From Sambucus nigra (taxonomy: Eukaryota > Streptophyta > Magnoliopsida > Dipsacales > Adoxaceae), in contig OX422211.1 in assembly GCA_949130495.1 (NCBI GenBank), positions 443,618,219-443,682,218 of the forward strand: a DNA stretch of 64,000 bases, given 5' to 3'. The notes under the pieces are model-generated. The model made no database searches and was not told the DNA's origin. It was given only the letters and a program-made list of their open reading frames with translations. Position numbers and translations under genes: made by a program. Below are positions 36,246-46,149 of this stretch, piece after piece; position 1 is the first letter of the stretch; each line of letters starts with the position of its first letter.

Positions 36246-36639
36246 TGATAAATGCTTTCAAGAATATAGCCATAATATGCCGAAATATAGTCTCTATGAG
36301 TGATATTGCAGAACAATTTAGATAGCTTCTCTCAATAGTTTCTTTTTCCATTTCAATTATCATTTTCTTTCAAATAATCAGGCGTCACGGTGGGCGTTGT
36401 GGGCCCATTTAGATATTATCATATCCGATATAACATATTGTCTCGATTCGAAATGTGTTTAAGACAAAAAGTGTTTTATAAGATAACCTTTAACGAAAAT
36501 GAGAATCGAAATATCACACTATCAAGTGAACTTGATTTCATATATCTATTCATATATATGTATATATGACTTTGTAAGGACAATACAAAGTTTAAATTAA
36601 AACAACTTAAGAAGAGTTTCACTATAAAATAGAAAAAGA
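36246..36639. other. AT-rich joint in E2 with no recognised content
   Basis: Lies between the tandem repeats and the gag remnant and probably contains the pol-deletion junction. No domain, ORF or repeat of note. Confidence 0.4.
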
Positions 36640-37221
36640 TGAAACATGAACATAAGCATGAAAAATGGGAATGTGGCCTATCAGACTAGGCAGAATCCCT
36701 TAGGCATTCTTGAGGAAACGCTGCATCATTACCTATCTTATATGGCTTTCAATTTCATATTTCAGGGCATAATATTGCTCAGTGTCATGGTCGTGGTTCT
36801 GATGAAACTTGCACCATTTGGCTTTGTTCCTCTTGTAGGGTGGAGCTGTAAGCTTCTCTGGCCACTTCAGCATCTTGTCCTCTTTTAATAACTCAAAGAT
36901 GTCTTCAACTGGGAAGGCCAATGGGGTGTAGGACTCAAAGAGCCTTTCTGCCTTCTCTAATTTCCTCTTCTAGGACTTGGTAGCGGCCTCTAGGAGTGGA
37001 GCTTCTGGTACGACCGCGGCAGTTACAGTTGATGCAGCAATAATCCTGGGTGCCGCACCCACATGGGATAAGGCCGCGACCTCTAGCATGAGGAACCTCT
37101 AGGTTAAATAGTTGAATTGGGTTTGGAGTGAAGCATTACTGTCGTAGAGATGGTTTAGGTGATTGTACAATTGCACAATCTCACCTTTGACTTATGTGCT
37201 CTGGCTAGATTCTCCATCCAT
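36640..37221 (-). pseudogene. E2 gag with the capsid core deleted
   Basis: Starts MDGESSQS (37221), continues through a Gln/Leu-rich N-terminal segment, then an Ala-rich linker, and jumps to the Tat gag C-terminus: FELLKEDKMLKWPEKL, YKRNKAKWCKFHQNHDHDTEQYYALKYEIESH (36850-36740). The Retrotrans_gag core between them is absent. The knuckle of C-X2-H-X4-H-X4-C form keeps C, H and H, but the last Cys is Tyr. It is preceded by about 790 bp of noncoding leader containing no feature I recognise. Confidence 0.7.
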
Positions 37222-37990
37222 TTTCTACTTTGTTAGTCTTTGAAAATATATATAATCTGAGACAAAACTAGCAGAAGAGAGCAATCAATATAGAAAAAAC
37301 CAAGTATAAAGTGCACTTGCACTGCTTCATGATATTACTACTGAGGTCGCAGCCAGTGAAGTACAAAGGTGTACTGTCGTGGCCTTTGAATGAAATTCAC
37401 CAAGGTTGAGTTTGAGACCACTTAAGTCCATTCCTCGATGATTTGAAGTTGATGTAATTACACCGTACTAGTCAAGGCCACGACAAGAAATGAAGTTGAA
37501 CTGCCAGGCCGCATCCCTTTCGAGGCAGTGAAGGGAACAATCCCAAAATTAAAATCGAGAAATTGAGTTTTTCTCTGGAAACACGTAGAGAGCACACCTA
37601 CTAGGGTCTATCCATGAAAGAATACCCACAGGGTGCACAAAATAGCACAATTTTAGTGATGAACCCTAGATCACAGGCAAAGAACAATAAAAAGGGAGTA
37701 AATATAATTCTTCCCTAATCACTCACCTTTACGGGGATAAAGCCCATCATGCTTTTCAGCATTATCTAGATGAGATGATATCTTAGGGGTATGTAAAATA
37801 GATCTAAGCTCATAAAATGGAGACCCAAGAGCAGATCTGAATATATGCGATACCCATTTGAAGGTGTGCATACAAAACACGAGTTCAATAACCAAAATTC
37901 ACCCATGAGATAATGATCCAAAGGATCCCCATGAATAAAATAAGGTGTTTAAGAACCCAAAATGTAAAGAAACAAGATTGAAATACCTTG

Positions 37991-38010
37991 TTCCCACAGA
38001 TGATGCCAAA
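37991..38010 (-). other. E2 primer binding site
   Basis: Minus strand TTTGGCATCATCTGTGGGAA directly after the 5' LTR. It is nearly the same as the E3 site (TTGGCGTCGTCTGTGGGAA), supporting a shared lineage. I do not name the tRNA with confidence. Confidence 0.65.
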
Positions 38011-38011
38011 T

Positions 38012-38703
38012 TTTTTATATGAGAAATCGTCCACTTGTCATTCTCGTACCAACAAATCAAGTATAAAGTGCATAATAAGCAGATAAAGCAAGTAAAGAGA
38101 GAGAAAAGACAAGATATAGAGTGGTTCGGCTATAAAAATCAGCCTACATCCACTTTGGTGCCACACTCTCAATATATATGTTGATTGGTACATAGTAATT
38201 AGGCTTAAAGAGGCGTATAAGCATAAGAATAAAATATAGTACATGAGTATGATGATTCCAGTGGCTCCGGGTTGGTGGCTGCGATGCTCCTGTTAATAGC
38301 CCCCAAGCTATGCTTAGTGGCGTAGAGAGAGTAATCAGCTCCAAGATTGATACTGGTGTAGGAAATGAACCCGGATCGGATGAGGATTGGAATCCCTTTT
38401 ATCTCGAGGTGCGACCTCTATTTATAGGAGGTATAGGTATTGTTGCTGTGATGAGAGATGTTGTGGATAGCTGATTAATGAGTTTAGGGGCCACGACATA
38501 TATCTTGTAAATGGGACCACAATCTGTATGTTCAAGGGCTGCGTCAGGTAGCGTAAAAGGGGTCGCAACCTATATGTTATGGGTTGCGGCATGTATGTAA
38601 GGCATTCATTTAATAGCCTATAGGAGATATGTCTGCGGTAGTAAGACGATATCACTTGCTATAGTGTACCTTCCGCAATAGGGGTACAATATCTCTATTA
38701 TCA
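38012..38703 (-). repeat. E2 5' LTR
   Basis: 692 bp, homologous to 30636-31322 along its length; the primer-side end is degraded (T-run in place of TGATG). Carries the shared R/U5-type motif at 38121-38153. TSD TACAC follows at 38704. Confidence 0.83.
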
Positions 38704-38708
38704 TACAC

Positions 38709-38876
38709 CATCATCTCATTAGCTGTACCTGACACGTGCGTACAATACGCATCCCCCATAACCATATAAATATATCGATGTAACTCTTTATAGACATAAT
38801 CTAATAAACTGTCGCTTTTCACCCATAAACGACAATATAATAATTCACATCTCTATTTACTTATCACAAGCAAGTA

Positions 38877-38952
<76 letters not shown>

Positions 38953-39650
38953 TATCATTCCTTAACTCGCTAATTTACCGAAACCAATTTAATTTTCCCA
39001 ATTAAATTAATATTTAAAAGCACACGTGGAAATTATATACTCATAAAACTAAGGTGTATTTATGAAAGAGAGTCATATTTTCTTCCAAGTTGATCCATTT
39101 TTGCACCCATGTGGAATGATGATGAGTCATCTTATAACATGTATTTTTTAGCCTAACCAATCCTATCACCCTGAGCATCTTGAAGTTAAAACCACACCGT
39201 TGTCCGAGGCCCAAGTTGACAATTATGTGGACATATCTACCAATTATGATACTTATCACTCCCCTAGAATTTAAAATGATCCCACATTTGAGGTTACCCT
39301 ACCTGTCATATCCAAATATATTACCAAGTTTATACCCATTAAGGACACTTTGTGTGTCCCTAAGGAACCTCTTCCTTTTAGGTTGAATCAAACTACGAGT
39401 TCCACCCAATTCATCGAGATTAATTTGGAGATGGTTCCCACCTCTCTTGATATGGATCCTCTAAAAAATGTTTGCCACACTTTGTTTGTGATGTTGATGT
39501 TGATTCATATATATCGGATATTAATGCCTCGTTGAAGCCTTTTGCCACTATAGACAGCTACATATTGGTGGCTAAGCTGATCTATCCATCATTTGATAAT
39601 ACACTCCCTCTTCAAGTTGACCATGAGGATCATTATGACCCTTCTAATTA
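38709..39650. other. Flank of E2 with an ATT/AAT inverted microsatellite
   Basis: AT-rich DNA with an (ATT)n run turning into (AAT)n at about 38876-38948. From about 39180 to 39650 the plus strand has coding-like stretches in two or three frames (DNYVDISTNYDTYHSPRI; FIPIKDTLCVPKEPLPFRL; DSYILVAKLIYPSFDNTLPL). I do not recognise the protein; it may be the 3' coding part of an element related to E4. Confidence 0.4.
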
Positions 39651-39679
39651 GTATGTGTCCCCTACTCTCGAGTTAGATC

Positions 39680-39835
39680 ACCTTTACTTTTGCCAACATA
39701 AGTTCAAATGTTATTTGGGTGAGGGAGTCCACAACAAGGGACCCCTCTGCCAATACCAAGTTAAAAATGTTATTTGGGCAAGGAAGCCCACAACAGGAGG
39801 CCCCTCTGCCAAAAGCTCAAATCTAATTACTATTT
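39680..39835 (+). repeat. 58-bp tandem repeats before the E4 left LTR
   Basis: Two full copies and one partial copy of a unit containing TTATTTGGG...GGGAGTCCAC...CCCCTCTGCCAA. The same unit occurs about four times at 59235-59465 before the right LTR. Confidence 0.75.
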
Positions 39836-40357
39836 TGTAACAATGGGTTCCAAGACACCAGGGGAGGCCCCTTTATCATAAACAAAGTTATTGTTTGTTC
39901 ACAAGTACTATTATTTATTTACTTATACAAGTAGCCTAGTTGAGTAGGCAGGGCTGAAATAGGCTAGTTGGATCTTCTGGGAGTTGTGGCTTGGTGGTTG
40001 AGAGACAAGGTTTGTTGAGCGAGTCAACTATGTAGCATTTTAAGATAGATATAATACTATTAGAGATACCCCTAGGAGTCATTCCAGCACTTACACAGTT
40101 CACACTTAGTTATAACTGCAGTAAGCAGTCAAAAGGATGCTCACAAGAAAATACTTTTTACAAAATGATTTTAGATGGGGTGGCCCTAAAGGCCACTCTC
40201 AAGTTTACAAAAGTTATTATAAAAAGTTACCACTCAAAAAGATATTTACCAAATCATATGTTTTGTCTCCATTAGGAGGCATATTTTCCTTTTGACCTTG
40301 GTTGCGCCAGATGTCGTCAATTAGAGAGGAATAGGTGTTTGCAGACAGTATAGGGAC
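39836..40357 (+). repeat. E4 left LTR, part 1 (and upstream repeat region)
   Basis: Homologous throughout to 59466-59985. The LTR itself may start at TGTCGTCAATTAG (40314), aligned with TGTCGTATGTGAG at 59938, or further left; I cannot fix it. It is cut at 40357 by E3 and resumes at 52676. Confidence 0.6.
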
Positions 40358-40948
40358 TGTTGATGTAAAAAATTAGATTATATCTAATTATTTAATCACA
40401 GATAAATAAAATGAGACAAAGAAATTTTAAAGTGGTTCAGCCTTATAAGAATGGCCTACGTCCACTGTTTCTGTTATTGCTGACTGTTTGGGAATTCTCG
40501 ATTACAAGTTTTCTCAAGAAATTCCGGTCCCCTTACAATGAGGGTAATACAATGTATTTATAGTCCTAAGGCTGTAATGTCAAAGGGTAATACATTCAAT
40601 GCCCCTTAAGCATATACATTTGTATGATAATAATAATAAGCATTTAATGCGCAGTCAATCTGTTGGTTATCTGGCTATTAATGCTTTGTCCGAGGTGCAG
40701 CTCGGACCGCCTAAGCTGCTCGGACCGCCTAAGGTCCTCGGTACTCAAAAGTTCCTCGGTACTCAAAAGTTCCTCGGAGAGTTCTTGTAGGTCGGAGCGT
40801 CTGAGTTGATCGGGGAAGCAGAGTTCCTCATTGCAGTATGGTTCCATGGAGTCAAGGTGTTGTTCGTAAGTGTTTGTCATTGCCACGTAGATTGCCACGT
40901 GTCTTCACCCAATTGAGCCATGTCAACAAACTAAATTTGGTATCAACA
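40358..40948 (-). repeat. E3 3' LTR
   Basis: 591 bp, TGTTGAT...ATCAACA. Contains repeated GCTCGGACCGCCTAA units and a 17-bp TCCTCGGTACTCAAAAG present twice (once in the other LTR). The polypurine tract abuts it (minus strand CATTGGGGGCTTC, 40949-40961). The ORFs at 40599, 40644 and 52383 are LTR sequence, not genes. Confidence 0.92.
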
Positions 40949-41205
40949 GAAGCCCCCAATGTTTCATAGTTCAAAATTTAAGGAGTGTGGAACATTCTTT
41001 CTCGAAATATGGCGGTTTTAAATGGTCATCCTGAAATTTAGGAGTATTTTCTTTTGTATTTATTTCTCCTTCCAAATTCGTAGAATCGAACTTTTTTGAA
41101 TTTTTCTAACCGCTTCAATTCCCGCGCCCTTTTTGTCTTTTTAGCCGCCGGTAACGTAACCGTATCTTTTTATAATCATTACTTTTACCCTTTCCCAAGG
41201 CAAAG

Positions 41206-41214
41206 TATTTAAAC
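41206..41214 (+). promoter_or_regulatory. TATA-like box of the E3 antisense gene
   Basis: TATTTAAAC about 160 bp upstream of the ATG at 41377, with a CT-rich leader between. The placement parallels the TATA box of the E2 antisense gene. Confidence 0.45.
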
Positions 41215-41376
41215 ATTGCAGAAAATCCCATCGTCTTCTACTTTTTCAAATTTGTCTCTTTGAGTTTTCCATCGTCTCTCTCTCCTGTGCGTTCATCTCT
41301 TTCATCATTTGTTGTGAACAGACTCATCCCTTTCCTGTAAGATTTTCTTCTTTCTCTTTGATTTCCTTATTTCATC

Positions 41377-43547
41377 ATGGTTTATCCTGTAGAATCGATT
41401 GATATGTTTCGCTCTGATTTCTCTATTTCCTCATGGGTTATTTTGGAAGAGCTTTCTAAGCCTTCAGACTATTTTTGTTTGGCTGAGGGATATTGGTTCC
41501 CCAGTCTCTTTGTTGCTGAGTGTGGCTTTTCTTTTCCCCCAAACCCTCTATGTCTGGAATTATGTCAATACTTTGACGTAGTTCCTACAAGAATAGCCCC
41601 CAACACGTGGAGAATAGTTAACGGTGTTTATAGATTAAATCAAATTCATGGAACTCGTATAGGAATTCCAGAAATTATGTTTTGTTATAGATGGGTTGTG
41701 GGCGATAATAATTTTTATTTAAAAACTAGGTTTTTAAATAGAGCTTTAGTGGTCAATCTCCCAGATGCTAATAGGGACTACTTTGAGCACGGGGTTGTTA
41801 TGAAAAATTGGCAACACCCTCCATTAACTGGAGATGATGTTTACCAGGGTCCCAGATGTTCTCCCTATGGCAATGGGTTAGATTATTTTTATTTTATTTT
41901 CAAAATTATGCCTCCTTTGTGTTTGATAAAATGTGCCACTGATATTTTAATTTTGATTTATTTGCAGTTGATAGCAAAAGAAAATCTCCAAAAGAGGCAG
42001 ACGTTAATACAAGGCATTTAAAACTTATCTGGAGTTTGCATCAGACTGTTGCCGACGAGCATATTAGGTCAGCTTCATATTTGCTGCAGTACAAGAGTTA
42101 TACCTCCTCTTTTACTTCTCGTCATGTGATAAGCGACGCAGGACCAATACCAGCCTCTACAAGTTCTTCACTTGAGTCACATATTCCTTTAGGTGAAAGG
42201 ATGAAGAAAAGAAGACCTCATACTCTTTTTGAGAAATCTGCCTCTGGTGCTGGAGAGGCAAAGAGAAGTAAGCTTGATGTCCCAGGAGAGGCGACAAAGA
42301 AAATTTATGCACCTCCTTCGGCTGCTCCTGTGAAGGTTGTCGAGAAGCCCCCAGTGGCCCCGAGCAAAGATGCTGCTCCAAGTGAGGTGATTATCATTTC
42401 TCCGACTAAGACTACATCGTTAGTCGAGAAAGTTGATGCTCCTCTGAGGAGGCTGAAGAAAATATCCTCTATCAATTTGGCTGAATCCATCACTGAGCCC
42501 CCGACTAGTGGTGTTCCCACTTTTGTTCCCTCGAGCTCTGCTATGAGCTCGGTGAAGACTTGAATCATTCTCGAGATCTAAGGTATTGAAGAAAACCTTT
42601 CTCGGGACACGGTTACCACATTAGCAGCTCGTCATATTGCTTTTGTTAGTCCTATAGTCTTAAATTTTCATTCTTTCCTTTTTATATCTGTGCACTGACT
42701 TGCTTTCGTTTTCTTTTCACAGTTGGTGATCTTTTTTAATACAATTTTGAAGAAAGATGAAGCTATTAAAGCTTCAAGCTCCTCGTCTGGTGTAGAGGAA
42801 GCTTTGGTAGGCCTGGCGCAGTCTCTGAAAGATTCTCGTCAAAAATATGATGATGATAAGGCAATTTGGGAGAAAAATCTTACTTCGACTGAGCAGGAGA
42901 AGGCTCAGGTTATTGAGGTCTCCAAGGGGTTGGAGAAAAAAATGAATGATTTGGAGAAGAAGAATAAAGAACTCGAAGGGAAGCTCAAATATGCTGGGGA
43001 GCTTGAAAATAAGCTCAAGGCTGCTGAGGAGGAGTTGGGTCAACTTCGGGAAGTAAGTCGTCAGAAGGAGGAAGTTGAGAATAAACTGAAGGTTGCTGAC
43101 AATCTTCTTTTCGAGAAGCTTTCCTCGGAGAAGACAAAAAGGAAATTTGCTGTCAAAAAATCCTTCAGCGTCAGCTGGGATAAAGGGTGGAATAAAGGTT
43201 TGGCTGCCATGATGTCGCAAGTGGAATATGGAAGCCTCAAATACTTTAGAGATGGATGGGTCGCTGCTTTGCAAGAGATGAAAGTTGATGAGAATTCTGA
43301 ACTATTTCAGCGACACATCCCGGGCCCCCCTCCAACTCCTGAAGATGAAGAAGAAGACGAATCTGCCTCTGAGGAATCTTCCATGGTGATGGGAGATCAA
43401 ATTTCTCATTCCCTATCTATCCAGCCCACTGGCGAGGAACTTCAACTACCTGCTACTTCATCCGAGCAACTCTCTGTTCCATCCGAGCAACCTACCTCCT
43501 CGTCCCATCCTCCCGAGAAAGTTTTAGGAGACAAGGAAAAGGTGTAG
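41377..43547 (+). pseudogene. E3 antisense ORF 1: putative gypsy-type transposase family with coiled coil
   Basis: Plus-strand gene opposite gag-pol. It opens with ATG at 41377; the N-terminal domain reads WVILEELSKPSDYFCLAEGYW, FPPNPLCLELCQYFDVVPTRIAPNTWRIVNG and KNWQHPP, the same layout as SPAQLDPNDW in E2. Exon 2 starts after acceptor TTTGCAG (41961-41967) with DSKRKSPKEADVNTRHLKLIW. Exon 3 starts after TTTTCACAG (ending 42722) and is open to 43547: a long coiled coil (about 42800-43120), then SVSWDKGWNKGLAAMM and YFRDGWVAALQEM, then an acidic, Ser/Pro-rich tail. The first domain and exon 3 have no internal stop; donor sites and the joint near 42563 are unresolved, so it may be intact or lightly damaged. 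An AATAAA-like signal is near 43640. Confidence 0.65.
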
Positions 43548-43747
43548 AGTTGTTTGGATTTCTCTCTATTTTATTTTTCTTTGTCAAATGTAACTTCTGA
43601 ACATGTAACTCTGAACTTTGTACTTCTCCTCTGTGATGTAATAAAATTTGAACTTTTTCTTATGCATATTGTTGATTCTCTTCTTCATGCTCTGTTTGTA
43701 CTCTTATTGATTATTGCTTTTTCTTCCTCTACTAGTTTCTAGCCAGG

Positions 43748-45019
43748 ATGGAATTATTGTCTACTCATGATACAAAGTTGTTAAGGCAATGCAATGAATA
43801 TTTTAAAGCCGATCATACAGACATGAGTGCAACTCAAATCACTGACATCCTCGGTCAAGGTGCTTCAGAGCAAGCAATTTAAGCCTATCAGTATTTGAAG
43901 TGCCTACTCGACCGTGCAGTGGCTAACAACGTAGCATACTATGATATCATTGAGGATCTCCAAGTCACTCTTGAAGAACTTCAGCAACAATATAAGGAAT
44001 CTACTGCTCTTTTGCACGAGGGGTACGAGAAGAAGTATCAGCAAATCTGTGCCGATAAGGGATACGATAAACGATTTTCTGCTTACGATGTGAGGGAGAG
44101 AACTTTGAAGGCTGAGGTCGAAGAGCACAGATAGATAGCTGAGTTATTAAAGCAAGAAAATAATAACCTGCAAAGAGAGGTGTCTCAGTTGAAGTCCGCA
44201 GCTTCCACCTCAGATGCTTTGATCCCAGTGAACGACGAGGGATTCTCTTTCTTGGAGGTCGAAAATTCCAACCTGAGGGATGAGTTAGAAACCTTGATGA
44301 GAGCTGGACCTTCTACATCTACTCGAGGACGAGCAAGAGCTCCTCGGGGATGACCAAGAGCTGCTCGGATTACTGTTGAGGAACAGAGAACTCAATCTGC
44401 TCTGGAGAACCAGGCCTTCCAACTGATGGCAAAGAACCAGGCATTGGCTGAGATGTCTAAGAAGATCAGGGGTCTGGACGAGCAGCTTTCTATGCAAAAA
44501 TCTATCTTGGTTAATAAAGAACTCTTTATAAAAAGTCTCCACGAGCAACTAGAAAGATTGACATATCAATTCCACAAGCAGCCTAGAGAATTCTGGATGG
44601 CTGGCTACAACGAGGCTCTCTACCATTTGGATGATCGTATCCAAAATGCAAACAATGAGGGTTACAAACAGGGATGGTTGAATGCCTTAGGTGTGCTGCA
44701 ACTGGAACAGGGTCATTACCTGTGGGATTACCATAATCCTGGGCTGCTCGACCTACCAGTGCCACCATTCAAGTTTGATATGAGTTGGATCCCTGCTCGG
44801 GCCATCCCTCAGTGTCTGATTTCCAAATACCTCGGCGATTACAATCTCTATTCCAATGTTGAGATATCTCGTCCCAATCAACTACTAGATCGACCATCTG
44901 TGATGAATATCAGGATGCTTAAAGATCTTAACTTCATAAATTCCCCTCATGCTTTAAATGATCCACCTGCCGGTGAGGAACCTATTTCAAAAGCAGAGGG
45001 GAAGAAACCAATAGAATAG
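43748..45019 (+). pseudogene. E3 antisense ORF 2: coiled-coil protein with three stops
   Basis: A single frame of 424 codons from ATG 43748 (MELLSTHDTKLLRQCNEYF) to 45019, broken only by TAA at 43880, TAG at 44132 and TGA at 44351. It has Leu/Glu-rich coiled coils (ENNNLQREVSQLKSA; SKKIRGLDEQLSMQKS), then FWMAGYNEALYHLDDRIQNA and EGYKQGWLNALGVLQL, reminiscent of DKGWNKGLAAMM...DGWVAALQEM in ORF 1. It may be a diverged duplicate or a second exon set of the same gene. Family not recognised. An A/T-rich 3' flank with polyadenylation-like signals follows. Confidence 0.55.
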
Positions 45020-45456
45020 GAATCTTGATGTAATAAATTTGTATTTCATTCTTGATGTATTTTGTTCTACATTTAATGAAATAATTTTATTTACAAATCT
45101 TGACTGCCATTGTCTTGTAATTATAAAACACTTTACATCTGTGCATGTATATCTGTTAAAAAGATAACAACATTGTGTTATTTGTCGATCAACTGGAGTT
45201 TGTTAAAACTTATTGTCGACTATCTTGAATTTGTGGTAATCATTTGATGACTAAACAAAATTGATGATACTTTGTTTCTCGACCAACTTGGTAGTAATTT
45301 AAAAAGTCACGAGTATCAAAAATTTTGCTCGATCACTTTCTCGTACTCATAAAATGTTTCCGACCAACCAAGGTCGGTAAATTTTTCTTCTCGACCAACT
45401 ACAGTTAGTGGGTTTTTCTTACCAACCAATCTTTGGCACTTTTTGGAATAATTTTT

Positions 45457-46021
45457 CTTCCTAACCAACCTTAGTTGGCATTTTTAGGAATAGATTTACT
45501 TCCCGACCAACCTTAGTTGGCATTTTCGGGAATAGATTTACTTCCTAACCAACCAAATTGGCATTTTTAGGAATAAATTTACTTCCCGACCAACCTTAGT
45601 TGGCGTTTTTGGGAATAGATTTACTTCCTAACCAACCAAGTTGGCATTTTTAGGAATAGATTTACTTCCTAACCAACCAAGTTAGCATTTACTTCCTAAC
45701 CAACCAAGTTGGCATTTTTAGGAATAGATTTACTTCCTAACCAACCAAGTTGGCATTTTTAGGAATAGATTTACTTCCCGACCAACCTTAGTTGGTGTTT
45801 TCGGGAATAGATTTACTTCCTAACCAACCAAGTTGGTATTTTTAGGAATAGATTTACTTCCCGACCAACCTTACTTGGCGTTTTCGGGAATAGATTTACT
45901 TCCTAACCAACCAAGTTGGCATTTTTAGGAATAAATTTACTTCCTAACCAACCAAGTTGGCATTTTTAGTAATAGATTTTCTTTCCGACCAACCTTAGTT
46001 GGCATTTTCGGGAATAGATTT
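45457..46021. repeat. E3 minisatellite, 14 monomers of about 41-42 bp
   Basis: Tandem array between antisense ORF 2 and the end of pol. Type A (5 copies) has TTCCCGA ... TCGGGAA; type B (9 copies) has TTCCTAA ... TTAGGAA. Both contain an inner CCAAC...GTTGG. One B copy is truncated (about 45667-45692). Degenerate forerunners with CCGACC...GGTCGG lie at 45285-45450. The interval 45020-45284 is AT-rich without further content. Confidence 0.9.
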
Positions 46022-46149
46022 GAGTAGTCCGAGTTTTGCTGAGTAGTGTATAGCACTAGTATTCCGCAAAAAAATTCCAATAAAAGGAAAGAATTGGGCA
46101 GAACATTGTCACTTTATTCATACTGATGAAACTGCATTACATGAGAGTT

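Larger units (their letters stand above)
30636..38703 (-). mobile_element. Tat-lineage gypsy element E2, pol-less, with antisense gene
   Basis: LTRs at 30636-31322 and 38012-38703, flanked by TATAC and TACAC (one mismatch). The primer site lies next to the right LTR and the polypurine tract next to the left, so the element runs leftward. Internal order: primer site, shortened gag (37221-36640), AT-rich joint, tandem repeats (about 35.6-36.25 kb), antisense gene on the plus strand (about 32.6-35.03 kb), polypurine tract, 3' LTR. No protease, RT, RNase H or integrase was found. The gag C-terminus (KWPEKL...YKRNKAK) matches that of E3, placing E2 in the same lineage. Confidence 0.83.

Noticed and set aside
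40644..40898. Leu/Glu-rich ORF (repeated at 52383-52619)
   Set aside because: Product of the short repeats in the E3 LTRs.
42774..43274. 166-codon minus-strand ORF opposite antisense ORF 1
   Set aside because: Leucine-rich mirror of the coiled-coil exon; the plus strand has the recognisable family features.
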